Shown one piece after another: positions 18,501-26,682 of a DNA stretch of 64,000 bases (its first letter is position 1; each line of letters begins with the position of its first letter). The notes below the pieces were generated by a model. It saw nothing but the letters and a program-made list of their open reading frames with translations. It had not been told where the DNA came from and searched no databases. Position numbers and translations under genes: made by a program. Origin of the DNA: Flavobacterium hiemivividum (GTDB taxonomy: Bacteria; Bacteroidota; Bacteroidia; Flavobacteriales; Flavobacteriaceae); NCBI RefSeq assembly GCF_004349145.1, contig NZ_SMFO01000011.1, positions 55,449 through 119,448 of the forward strand, written 5' to 3'.

Positions 18501-19486
18501 CTATAATCGATGTCGGGGCTAGTTTTTAATTTTATATTCGGAATACAATTGCCTGTTAAGGATAAATTATTTTCTGATAGAATCTCAGGTTTTAAGTCAA
18601 ATCCAGAGTAGTAACCTCCGTATGTGGCATTAATATTCGTTCCTGAATATGAAACATAAACTTGCTTGCTCGATTTTATACTAATATTACCGAAGAGTGA
18701 ATTTATGGAGTAAAACACAAAATTAGAATTTCCAGTAACAGCTGTGGGAGTGGATACAATTGGGCTATTATTTATCTCAAGAGTTGCACCAGTTTCAGTA
18801 ACTATGTTTATTGTTCCAATATAACTTTTGCTTCCAATTTTGTCGATTTCTGGAATATTACCAACCACTTTTGGCGTTGAACAATTAAGTGGTGGAACAA
18901 AAAATAAATTTTGATTTGCATTCGAAGTTTCTCCTATACTCTGATAAGCAAATACCTTTTTTGATGTTTTTACATATAAACTTCCATTGCTAAAAGCACT
19001 TCCATCAAAAATATAGTTTTGCCCATTCTGGATAGTACCTATGAGAAGTCCATTTGCAAAAATTTCAGTGTCGTCCTCATCTGCAATTATTAAAACACGT
19101 TCCAGTTCATTATAACCATTTCCTTTTATAAAAATGTATTCGGTACCAATTTTATCTGCGCCAACAATTTGGTCAAAACCTAAATCTCTTCCAGCATTAT
19201 TAGCATTTGTCGGGTCGTTAGTCCCTCCAAATGACCCGCTATTGACCACAACATTTTTATCGGACTCGATTAAAGCCCCTATTAAATTTTGCCCTGAACT
19301 TCCATCGATTGCTAAAATATAACTTTGATTTTTATTTAAATTTATGGTTTGAAGCCCATTAAATATTGTCCCATTTGCTAATAATGTTCCAGCAAAAATG
19401 TTTGAAATGGTTACTGTTGTGTTATTTTCAGTAGCTAGAATAGTAAAGAAATTTAGTAGGGTAGTTATGTTCGATGTGTTTAACAT
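15533..19486 (-). CDS. T9SS type B surface protein, main part of a frameshifted gene
   Basis: This 1317-codon frame lacks a signal peptide and starts inside a conserved N-terminal domain (ILATENNTTVTISN; FDQIVGADKIGTEYIFIKG). The missing N-terminus is encoded in another frame at 19480-19905, so the two are very probably one gene broken by a small indel near 19490-19505. Domains seen: IgGFc-binding-like N-terminal region (to about 300), an Ig-like segment, thrombospondin type 3-like Asp-rich calcium repeats (DTDGDGVNDNIDIDLDNDG at about 381-399, and a long block at about 590-745), further Ig-like parts, and a type B T9SS C-terminal domain (YFTPNNDGYNDYWNVKG, ending GHFSLKR). If the frameshift is real the product would not be exported. 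Confidence 0.8.
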   Translation of the reverse strand: MLNTSNITTLLNFFTILATENNTTVTISNIFAGTLLANGTIFNGLQTINLNKNQSYILAIDGSSGQNLIGALIESDKNVVVNSGSFGGTNDPTNANNAGRDLGFDQIVGADKIGTEYIFIKGNGYNELERVLIIADEDDTEIFANGLLIGTIQNGQNYIFDGSAFSNGSLYVKTSKKVFAYQSIGETSNANQNLFFVPPLNCSTPKVVGNIPEIDKIGSKSYIGTINIVTETGATLEINNSPIVSTPTAVTGNSNFVFYSINSLFGNISIKSSKQVYVSYSGTNINATYGGYYSGFDLKPEILSENNLSLTGNCIPNIKLKTSPDIDYSFQWIFNGADIPGAISDSFPPTQAGYYQVRRSILNCSSTLSDRIPVSDCPIDTDGDGVNDNIDIDLDNDGILNTVESTSNFINQTNTLLGTNFNGTIIGEGIITGKTNFGFVSEVPLGITKTNTYSITFIEPRSISFEYISADTSTQTTPVSELLNNEGDFILRVDPSQTLTLTDPDGQLEVDTNYDGVFESGVTEFSSFEIRFRLKATTPLAAGAGTFKIESYLATKVELVHTNLSDTNINKATFLLKERITKDTDGDGITDDLDTDSDNDGIPDTIEGQPNNSVSWSNSDTNKNGLDNAFEPGFTPIDTDNDGIPDYLDLDSDNDGIFDLVESGSNAADINLDGRIDGLPNSFGTNGLSDSLETVLDTNILNYLIADTDSDGVKNYRDLDSDGDLCLDVIEAGFLDPDGDGRFGSCPFTANANGLVIGAPYTIPNPNYIIAAPIEITVQPEALPTCELQNTAISVTDNGGNSYLWQIATDGTTWNDLRNDLTYSGVTTNTLLLTSISNTMNGYKYRVQLSKIGNSCGLTSAETSLIVYTLPTVSPTTIVQCDDDADGVSDFNLTEKNSFISVNETFTFYKTLTGADSADSSLLITTPKAYTSANGSVWARVENTNGCFSVAQLDLIVSTTRIPASFSHSFSECDDFLDAINDDKDGVATFDFSAVTDEIKTNYLSSSSLYSIKYYKNEDDALAESNEITNTTNYRNSGYKNQQTIWVRVESTLDNACYGLGPHVILTVNPKPNIDINKDHTQDNLVCSNLPTFFVTLDAGINDGSPTSDFTYVWSKDGIDLGETGPTLDVNVEGNYSVKVSTLLGCSRTRNIKVTASDVAKISNIDIVDLSTINTVTVNVTGQGQYEYSIDEPSGPFQTSNFFNNVPAGIHDVYINDINGCGTVTKTISVIGVPKYFTPNNDGYNDYWNVKGITANFNTNSTIYIYDRYGKLLKQLIPTTEGWDGTFNGLPLPSDDYWYTVKLEDGREAKGHFSLKR

Positions 19487-19905
19487 CGCACCAGCTCTAA
19501 AGCACTATTCCCCTTAGCTACCAATCCTCCAGCTTGATTTCCGTTTCCTGAATTTGTTCTTACACTAACATAAATTAAGCCTTCAGCTTCAATAATGTAA
19601 CCTTTATTTGAAACTAATCCTGTTGCTATACTTGAAACAAACAACTGTGTATTAATACCATTACCTATGTCATGTCTATACCGTATGTTATTGTTTACGG
19701 TTCCTTCTATTATATTTCCCCCAATTTCAATAATTTTAAATTTTACAGTACTTGTGCTTGGTGAAGAGATATAAATGTAATGATCTTGTGGTGTTACACC
19801 CGTTGCACTACTTGAAGTTAAGGGCGGGATGTAATGTCTTTTACTTAACTGCGCAAAGCTGCTTATGGATAAAAAAATAAAAAAAAGAAGTAATGCATTT
19901 TTCAT
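19480..19905 (-). CDS. N-terminal part of the frameshifted T9SS surface protein
   Basis: It encodes 141 residues with a good signal peptide (cleavage near SSFAQ, residue 18) and then LSKRHYIPPLTSSS, a start shared by many flavobacterial secreted proteins whose sequence continues into the domain seen at the beginning of the 15533-19486 frame. It stops abruptly after KGNSALELVRC. The other frame reads FRAGAMLNTS across the same bases, which fits the expected continuation. A small deletion or a sequencing error at about 19490-19505 explains both. It lies 24 bases downstream of the 19930-22269 gene. Confidence 0.65.
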   Translation of the reverse strand: MKNALLLFFIFLSISSFAQLSKRHYIPPLTSSSATGVTPQDHYIYISSPSTSTVKFKIIEIGGNIIEGTVNNNIRYRHDIGNGINTQLFVSSIATGLVSNKGYIIEAEGLIYVSVRTNSGNGNQAGGLVAKGNSALELVRC

Positions 19906-19929
19906 TTGCTAAAAATATGAAAATTATTC

Positions 19930-22269
19930 CTATCTTTTTAACGAAAAATGTGCTTTAATGCTTTTAGAATTTGCAAAATTTATGTGAAACCAATAATCAT
20001 CGGCCGGTAGGTTGTATCCATTAAAACTCCCATTCCATCCTTGGCTGGTGGAGTTAAGCATTTTTAGTAATTTTCCATAACGATTAAATATACTAATTGT
20101 CGCTTTTGGAAATAGATCCAGATTTTTAATCATCCATAAATCATTTATACCATCGTCGTTTGGAGTAAAAAAACGAGGATAATCCAATACATAAAACGTA
20201 AAGTAATCTGAGATTCCACAACCATTTTTATCCCGAGCGTAAGCATAATAAGTTCCGGCAGTAATTCCATCGAATTGAGGACTACCTTGAAAATAAGTAC
20301 CGTCAATCGAAAATTCATAATTTCCCGTTCCACTATACTCTATTAAAGCTGAATTTTTATTTCCATCAAAATCATTTATTATAATCTCTGTTATTGTTGC
20401 TATTTCGGAAGTGATGATGTTGAATTTTTTTGTGGCTTCGCAGCCGTTTGCATCGGTTACTTTTACAGAATAGTTACCGGGATCGCTTACGTTTATCTGA
20501 TTTGTAGTTTCTCCAGTACTCCATAGATAACTCAGAAAACCTGTATTAACGGAGAGATTAAGATTACTGTTAGTACAAAATGCTATGGTTTCATCCTGAA
20601 AATTTGGAGGGTAAAATGAATTTATAACTAAATTAATCGGAATAATTCCAAAACAGTTAGAACCGTTAAGAACTCGGGCATATAGGGTTTGTTGGTATGG
20701 GATTGTGTTTTTAAAAAGCGTTGGCAATGCGTTTTTTTCTAGATAGGCATCATTTGCGTTTAGATAAAAATAAACAATAATATTGTTTCCTAAGCCTGTA
20801 AAATGAGGTGAAGTTGCGATAGTCATCAAATCAAATTGATAGATTCCATCATTAATGCCGTCATCATCGCAAACAATTTCTGCTGGATAGGGGGCAATTG
20901 TTTGATTCGAAATTTGGAGAGTTACTTGGGCGAAATTTACACAAGTATAGCTATTTGTTGTTTTTGCATAAATAACTTGATTGACTGATGTATTGCTATA
21001 GTTTTTCGTGTTTACAATGGCTTTGATTCCTGCTTGGGCGTCTGATAATGTTTCGAAATAGAGGATTTCGCTCAAACCAGAATTATTGTTTTTTATGATG
21101 ATATCTGCTTTAGTCAAATCAAAAATCGCAATTCCATCATTATTATCATCACATTGTATTAGTGCGGTGTCACTCAAGGGCGTTTCCGGTGTGAATTCGA
21201 CTTTTATTACACCAGAAGCAATACAAGTTGTGCTTCCTATTTCTACTTCCACTCGATAAGTTCCTGTTTCTGTAGCTGAGAAAGAGGGACTAGTTTCGCC
21301 AGGAATCGGAGTTGTAGCTCCGTCTTTGTACCATCTATACGTATTGGTAGAAGGTAATTTAGTATCAATAATAAAGCTTTCGCCAAAACAGATTCCGTTA
21401 TTTGCTGTCAATAAACGATCTGCGCCTAAATCAATTTTAGAGGTAAAACTGCCTGCTTGGAGAAATACAGCAGAATCGTAATAGACAAACTCATCATCAG
21501 CTATGACTAATTTAATGTGATAGGAATTCCCGGCAATGACGTTAGTTTGTGCAGTCAATGCTTTGGTTTGACCACTATAATTGATAGGGCTTGTATTCGT
21601 TGATGCTGTATTTAATTGACCAAAATATTGGTCGTTTAGTGGTGCACATGTGGTGGTACTTCCAGATGTATTTGTAAAACTGGTAAATGGGCGTACGTTT
21701 TGTGACGAAACTGCTGTAGTCGTGTTTGGTATTACGGCCAAGTTTCTATAAGTTCCAGAACCACCGTTTTCCTTAATCAAAAATGCAAAACCATCAGAAT
21801 AACGGCAAGGAAAATCATCTTGGTATTCATTGGAAGCAAAAATGTAATTAAAGCTGATGAAATTTGTAAGAGGAACAAAATCGAATTCTAAAACGGTTGA
21901 ATTAACGGATCTGATTCCTAATGCCTGATTAAGATCGGCATCACCTGCCCACTCATTATTTCCGCCGCCGTTGTTTCTTCGAAATGGACCTCTGGAATTA
22001 TCACTACTCCATGTGCTTAATAAAACACCTTCCGAAAAAGGAAAACTGCTTGTTCCAGCGCTGAAATAAGCATAGCTATTTTTAGGTCCAGAAAACGTAT
22101 CACCAGTTACGCTAGCTGAAGATGTAGTTGCACAATTACTATTATTGGTCAATAAATTTACTAGGTTTTGCGCCGTATAGGTATCATTTACTGTAATAGA
22201 TTGAGCAGTTCCGCGTAGTGAAGTGAAACAAAGGAAGATGTAAAATAAAATTGATTTCGTCAAATTCAT
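19930..22269 (-). CDS. Choice-of-anchor L domain protein with T9SS type B sorting domain
   Basis: A 779-residue predicted surface protein. A signal peptide (cleavage near GTAQS, about residue 22) is followed by the choice-of-anchor L domain (about 25-270), recognised by VNDTYTAQNLVNLL, GVLLSTW and FNYIFASNEYQDDFPCRYSD, where the FASNEY motif is characteristic. An Ig-like domain with CIASG, repeated blocks with QCDDNNDGIAIFDLTKA-type motifs, and the type B T9SS C-terminal domain (FFTPNDDGINDLWMIKN, IFNRYGK, AHFSLKR) follow. It is the first of three tandem T9SS genes and begins 15 bases downstream of the ABC permease gene, so it may be read from the same transcript. Confidence 0.85.
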   Translation of the reverse strand: MNLTKSILFYIFLCFTSLRGTAQSITVNDTYTAQNLVNLLTNNSNCATTSSASVTGDTFSGPKNSYAYFSAGTSSFPFSEGVLLSTWSSDNSRGPFRRNNGGGNNEWAGDADLNQALGIRSVNSTVLEFDFVPLTNFISFNYIFASNEYQDDFPCRYSDGFAFLIKENGGSGTYRNLAVIPNTTTAVSSQNVRPFTSFTNTSGSTTTCAPLNDQYFGQLNTASTNTSPINYSGQTKALTAQTNVIAGNSYHIKLVIADDEFVYYDSAVFLQAGSFTSKIDLGADRLLTANNGICFGESFIIDTKLPSTNTYRWYKDGATTPIPGETSPSFSATETGTYRVEVEIGSTTCIASGVIKVEFTPETPLSDTALIQCDDNNDGIAIFDLTKADIIIKNNNSGLSEILYFETLSDAQAGIKAIVNTKNYSNTSVNQVIYAKTTNSYTCVNFAQVTLQISNQTIAPYPAEIVCDDDGINDGIYQFDLMTIATSPHFTGLGNNIIVYFYLNANDAYLEKNALPTLFKNTIPYQQTLYARVLNGSNCFGIIPINLVINSFYPPNFQDETIAFCTNSNLNLSVNTGFLSYLWSTGETTNQINVSDPGNYSVKVTDANGCEATKKFNIITSEIATITEIIINDFDGNKNSALIEYSGTGNYEFSIDGTYFQGSPQFDGITAGTYYAYARDKNGCGISDYFTFYVLDYPRFFTPNDDGINDLWMIKNLDLFPKATISIFNRYGKLLKMLNSTSQGWNGSFNGYNLPADDYWFHINFANSKSIKAHFSLKR

Positions 22270-22284
22270 AGTATCGTAAAGATA

Positions 22285-23121
22285 CTATAAATCTCTACTT
22301 TTTAGCAGGTTATAGGATGAAAACATGAAAATAGAAGTCCAGATTAAGACAATGAGTATCGACGAAAAATGAACATCATAATCCTTTAAACTTTCTACGC
22401 CAATTTGTTCGCCTAAGTTTTTAACTACTGATAATCGAGTGAAAGGTTCCACAATAAGATTTGACATCGATTCCAGAGGTAAAAACTGAGTAATATAATC
22501 AGCTGTTTTGCTGTCTGGAAAGATTTTAAAGTTCAAAATTCCTTTTACAATTCCTTCGATAATATTCCATACTAATAAAAATCCGAGCGCAAAAGCAGAA
22601 CGTTTTACTAATATACCTAAGAATAAACAGAAGGAAAAAAAGCCTACTAATTTCACAAAGAAAGCAAGAAGATATTCTAATTGAGAGAAAACTATGCTAA
22701 ATTCTGTATAAGAAGAAAAACTAAAACCCAAAATAAGTGTCATTATAAAAACAAAAACAGTGGAGCAAAAAGCAAATAATACAACAGTAACAAACTTAGA
22801 AAGGATGAATTCCTGCTTGCTCATTCCATCGATTAGATTTTGTTTTAAAGTGCCGTAACTGTACTCATTAGCCATCATAGAAACGATGACTATGGCTAAG
22901 AATAGTTTTAAAATGGAGGCAATATAGGTGTTAAAATGCCAAATAAATGGAAAATTAAATATACCCATTTCAGCAAGGTGGAATTTAAAAGCACCAAGTT
23001 CAAATTTTATAGATGCAAACAACGCTATAAAGGATAGTAAAATAAAGTAGGCCAAAGTCAAAACCCGACTTGCTTTATTCATCCAGATTTTTTGTAATTC
23101 TATAGAGAGTAATCGTTTCAT
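22285..23121 (-). CDS. ABC-2 type transporter permease
   Basis: Inner-membrane subunit of 278 residues with about six hydrophobic helices (roughly 20-38, 65-85, 105-130, 145-165, 172-190 and 250-270). The N-terminus (RLLSIELQKIWMNKASR) and the cytosolic ANEYSYGTLKQNLIDGMSK segment are typical of ABC-2 permeases that work with a separate ATPase. The ATPase gene lies 53 bases upstream on the same strand, so the two should form one exporter or membrane-remodelling complex. Substrate unknown; it is not recognisably the gliding-motility GldF. Confidence 0.88.
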   Translation of the reverse strand: MKRLLSIELQKIWMNKASRVLTLAYFILLSFIALFASIKFELGAFKFHLAEMGIFNFPFIWHFNTYIASILKLFLAIVIVSMMANEYSYGTLKQNLIDGMSKQEFILSKFVTVVLFAFCSTVFVFIMTLILGFSFSSYTEFSIVFSQLEYLLAFFVKLVGFFSFCLFLGILVKRSAFALGFLLVWNIIEGIVKGILNFKIFPDSKTADYITQFLPLESMSNLIVEPFTRLSVVKNLGEQIGVESLKDYDVHFSSILIVLIWTSIFMFSSYNLLKSRDL

Positions 23122-23174
23122 TTTTTAGGATTTAGGAATTGTAATTTTAGATTTAGGAATTGAAATTGCTGTTT

Positions 23175-24071
23175 TTATTTTTTCGAGGTCAATTCTAAAA
23201 ATTGTTCTTCCAAACTGTTTTTTCTTTTCAGTAGATGACTTAGAACAATCTTGTTTTCAAATAGAAATTGATTCAAATCAGCGGCTTCTAATTCGCTTTT
23301 TAAATACACGAGCACTTTTCCTTCTTCCTGTTTAACATGTTCAACTGCAGGATGTGTTTTTACAATTGCTATTAAATTTTGAGTGTCTTCAGCCTGTAAT
23401 TCATACAATCCTTCGTTGACCGATATACCGTCCACTGAACCTGTATATAAAATGTTACCTTTCCTTAAAACTACGACATGGGTACACACTTTTTCTACTT
23501 CATCCAGTAAATGGGAAGCTAGAAGAATTGTTGTTCCTTGGGCGGCGATATGTTTGATAATATCCCTGATTTGATGTATCCCTTGCGGATCTAACCCATT
23601 AGTAGGTTCGTCCAGAATTAATATTTCAGGGTCATTCAATAGGGCAGAGGCAATCGCTAAACGCTGTTTCATTCCTAAAGAAAAACTACTGAACTTACTG
23701 TCTTTTCTTTCGGTTAGGCCAACCAATTCCAGTTTTTCAAGAACTTTGTTATAATTGATATTCTTGATCTTGCAAACTAATCTCAGGTTTTCCTGCGCCG
23801 TCATGTAGGGGTAAAAATTGGGTCTTTCGATAATAGCGCCCACTTTTTTCAAAGCATCATGTGTTTTCATTTTTCCGTCAAACCAGCTGTAATCGCCCGA
23901 AGTTGCATTTACCACATTTAAAACAATGCCGAGCGTTGTCGATTTTCCGCTGCCGTTTGGTCCTAAAATTCCATAAACGTGGCCTTTTTTTATTTCGAAA
24001 GAAATATCGTTTAAGGCTTGCAGGCTTCCGTAGCGCTTGCTGAGGTTTTTAATAGAAAGAATGGTTTCCAA
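23175..24071 (-). CDS. ABC transporter ATP-binding protein
   Basis: ATPase subunit of 298 residues for the adjacent ABC-2 permease. Walker A is GPNGSGKS (about 38-45), a signature-like segment is SLGMKQR, Walker B is ILILDEP, the D-loop is NGLDPQG, and a switch His lies in LLASHLLDEVE. The C-terminal 75 residues form the variable accessory domain found in CcmA/NatA-like ATPases (VKQEEGKVLVYLKSE). The order ATPase then permease, with a 53-base gap, points to one transcription unit. Confidence 0.93.
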   Translation of the reverse strand: METILSIKNLSKRYGSLQALNDISFEIKKGHVYGILGPNGSGKSTTLGIVLNVVNATSGDYSWFDGKMKTHDALKKVGAIIERPNFYPYMTAQENLRLVCKIKNINYNKVLEKLELVGLTERKDSKFSSFSLGMKQRLAIASALLNDPEILILDEPTNGLDPQGIHQIRDIIKHIAAQGTTILLASHLLDEVEKVCTHVVVLRKGNILYTGSVDGISVNEGLYELQAEDTQNLIAIVKTHPAVEHVKQEEGKVLVYLKSELEAADLNQFLFENKIVLSHLLKRKNSLEEQFLELTSKK

Positions 24072-24147
24072 TAGATTTGCTTTTTTAGTTTTTTATAGGA
24101 CGAACAAAACAGCAAATTGTTACTCTTAAATTCTAATTCGTTTATTC

Positions 24148-24537
24148 TTAAATAATTTCTGACATGGCTTTTAGCTTTTCGGCAGTAATAGGTTTCATAA
24201 TATAATCTTTGAGGAAGTGATGTTTTTTTGCCATTTGAATATCAGCGGGGTCTATCGAGGAGGTTACGATGAAAATGGAGATCTCTTTTTTTATTGCTAA
24301 AAGCACAAATTCATCCAGGAACTGCCATCCATCCATAACTGGCATATTTAAATCGAGTAAGATGCCATCAGGCATTTTATCGTTATCATCGCTGTTTTTC
24401 TTTAATTCTTCTAATGCAGATTGTGCATTAAAGAAAGAGTGAATTTCATCACAAAATTGATTTTTATGAAGCAGCATGCTCATTAATTTCACTGTTAATT
24501 TATCATCATCTATAATATAGATCCTTTTAGTTTTCAT
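24148..24537 (-). CDS. Single-domain response regulator (Rcp1-like receiver)
   Basis: Receiver-only protein of 129 residues. The acidic pocket is IIDDDK (8-13), the phosphoacceptor Asp62 is in LLDLNMPVMDGW, the switch residues are in VTSS, and Lys115 is in IMKPIT. It closely resembles the receiver at 8291-8725 (shared LDLNMPVM-GW-FLD and SIDP/TIDP motifs), so the two are paralogues. Its start overlaps the end of the upstream PAS kinase gene by 11 bases, a strong sign of translational coupling with that kinase. Confidence 0.92.
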   Translation of the reverse strand: MKTKRIYIIDDDKLTVKLMSMLLHKNQFCDEIHSFFNAQSALEELKKNSDDNDKMPDGILLDLNMPVMDGWQFLDEFVLLAIKKEISIFIVTSSIDPADIQMAKKHHFLKDYIMKPITAEKLKAMSEII

Positions 24538-26356
24538 TTAAATATATTTTAAAAGTAGAGCCAACGCCTACTTCGCTTTCTACTTCAATTTTGCCTTTCA
24601 TGGCTTCGATTTGGTTTTTTGTAATAAATAATCCAATACCTCTAGCGTCACTATTTCCATGAAATGTTTTGAACATACCAAATATTTTATGGCCGTTTTT
24701 TTCTAAATCTATCCCCAAACCATTATCTTTAAAATTTATGATCGTATGCTGATCAGTGACCTCATAGTTTATCTCTATAGTAGTTGCTCTATCTGGAGAT
24801 TTGTATCTTATAGCATTCGTAAATAGATTCAGTAATATGCTTTCTATGTATTCTGGAACTACAAAGACTGTTAAGTCATCAGGTATAGTATCTAAGATTG
24901 TTATTTGGTTTTTTTTAATGATAAAGTTTAAGCTGTCTTTTGTTTTTTCGATCTCATCTTTTAGGCAAATTTTTGTTTTCTCAATGTCCATACTTCTCTG
25001 GACTGTGATAATTTCGTTTAAATACTCAATGGTTTCAGAGAGTCTGTCTGTTGCTTCTTTGAACAGATCAATATAAGACAATTTTTCTTCTACGTCATCG
25101 GTATCCTTCATTACTTCTAATACCATCGCTAAATTGCTGGTGTGCGAACGAATATTATGCGAAATAATATGGGCGAAATTTAATAGTTTGTTATTCTGAT
25201 CAGTTGTTACCTCTAGTAATTTATTTAGTTCTAATTCTTTTCTTTGTCGAATGCTAACATCTCTACCTACTCCTATGAAGTAAAGTATATTATTTTGGTT
25301 GTCAAAAACAGGAGTTATATTTAAATCGTACCAATATTTTTCTTTGTTTTTTTTATAATTTAAGATGGTAACTTTTATGGGTTTTTTAGCTCTAATTTCT
25401 TTACTCAGTAGTTCGGTTGTGTTTTGGTTAGTATCAGGCCCTTTTGATAAATAACCAGGAGTGAAACCTATTATTTCATTTAGACTAAATCCCGTAAGCT
25501 CTAGGTAGGCTTTATTTGCCCAAACCGCCTTTCCCATTGGGTCTGCAATAATAATAGTTTCGGTGGTTTCAGATATGGCAAGTGAAATCATATTGATGTA
25601 GGTTTCTACACTTTTTCGTTTAGAAATATCTTTTAAAATAAATGCTAAATAGGTTTTACCGCTCATTTTAAATTTGTCCCCAAAAGCTATTTCTACTGCT
25701 ACAGATTCTCCTGATTTAGTTTTTAGATAAGTATCTTTTACAATATGGTCCCTCTTTGATAGATGGCATTGAAGAAAAAGGGCTGCTTCTTCTTTAGACT
25801 CATCAGCGAATAGCTCAGAAATAGGTGAGCCTATTAATTCGGATTCATTATAGCCAGATACTTCAACTGCTTTTGGATTATATTGGGTAATCAAATTATC
25901 TAAAGCGTCAATTATAAATATGGCGTCGTTGCCACTCGAAAAAATTGAAGAAAATTTATCAATATTTAGTTGAAGCTCATTCAAAAGACTCTGCTTTTCG
26001 GTTATGTCCTGAAAGGTCCCCAATAATCGTCGTGGCTTTCCTTTCTTAAAAATTACTTGACAAATACATTCAACATATTTAATGTTATTTTTAGCGGTCG
26101 TAATTTGAAATTTACCATGAAATGGAATGCCCTCATTGATAGCCAAATCGACTAAGTACTCCAGTCGATCTCTATTCTCCCCTGCAGTATAGAATTTATT
26201 GCTACTTCCCTTAACGGGAATAAAATCATCTGGAACTTCAAGAATGTTTTTTGTAACTATATCCCAATATGCGGTGTGTTTTTTTAGATTCAGCTTCCAT
26301 ATTCCAATCTTTGCCGACTGAGCAGCGTTGAGATATAGATTCAGCTTTTTTGACAT
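24527..26356 (-). CDS. Soluble multi-PAS sensor histidine kinase
   Basis: A 609-residue kinase without membrane helices, so probably cytoplasmic. Three PAS-type domains are visible: about 8-122 (WKLNLKKHTAYWD), 130-248 (IFIIDALDNLITQYNPKAVE) and 255-371 (GFSLNEIIGFTPGYLSKGP). A short coiled coil leads to the phosphoacceptor His400 in IISHNIRSHTSN; the usual Pro of this box (SHNLRAPLSN in the paralogue) is replaced here by His. The HATPase has ILLNLFTNAIRYKS, DNGLGIDLEKN and RGIGLFITK. The receiver gene 24148-24537 overlaps its 3' end. The same order and strand as 8734-10443/8291-8725 suggest an old duplication of the pair. Confidence 0.92.
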   Translation of the reverse strand: MSKKLNLYLNAAQSAKIGIWKLNLKKHTAYWDIVTKNILEVPDDFIPVKGSSNKFYTAGENRDRLEYLVDLAINEGIPFHGKFQITTAKNNIKYVECICQVIFKKGKPRRLLGTFQDITEKQSLLNELQLNIDKFSSIFSSGNDAIFIIDALDNLITQYNPKAVEVSGYNESELIGSPISELFADESKEEAALFLQCHLSKRDHIVKDTYLKTKSGESVAVEIAFGDKFKMSGKTYLAFILKDISKRKSVETYINMISLAISETTETIIIADPMGKAVWANKAYLELTGFSLNEIIGFTPGYLSKGPDTNQNTTELLSKEIRAKKPIKVTILNYKKNKEKYWYDLNITPVFDNQNNILYFIGVGRDVSIRQRKELELNKLLEVTTDQNNKLLNFAHIISHNIRSHTSNLAMVLEVMKDTDDVEEKLSYIDLFKEATDRLSETIEYLNEIITVQRSMDIEKTKICLKDEIEKTKDSLNFIIKKNQITILDTIPDDLTVFVVPEYIESILLNLFTNAIRYKSPDRATTIEINYEVTDQHTIINFKDNGLGIDLEKNGHKIFGMFKTFHGNSDARGIGLFITKNQIEAMKGKIEVESEVGVGSTFKIYLNEN

Positions 26357-26682
26357 TTTTGTAGTTTTAGTAAATGATTTATTATTGAAGGGAGCAAATT
26401 TAGTTATTAAAAAACTATAGTTGCTTTGTTATGTTAAGGAAAATTTGTTCAAAGAATAGTACTTTTTATAATATGATTTACAGTGTCTGTTTTTAGTCAA
26501 AATTTAGTTTACTGTATATTTTAGTTTGTTTTTTTATATTGTTTAGGGCTATGTGGCTGCAGTTGCTAATTTCGAAATTAAGTTCCAAGACGCTGCCTAA
26601 TTAGCTTATGAAAAAACAAGTAGTTTGTGTTTTATTATCATTTGCCTATAAATTGATGTAAATTTGTGGTAAACATACCCTA
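26357..26682. other. Intergenic region, no feature recognised
   Basis: A 326-base A/T-rich spacer between the divergent PAS kinase (minus) and the unknown conserved gene (plus). A TAAATTTG box at 26659-26666 resembles a -7 element for the plus gene, but the nearest upstream TTG is only 14 bases away, shorter than in the good promoters of this window. I see no RNA gene, repeat or coding frame. Confidence 0.4.
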
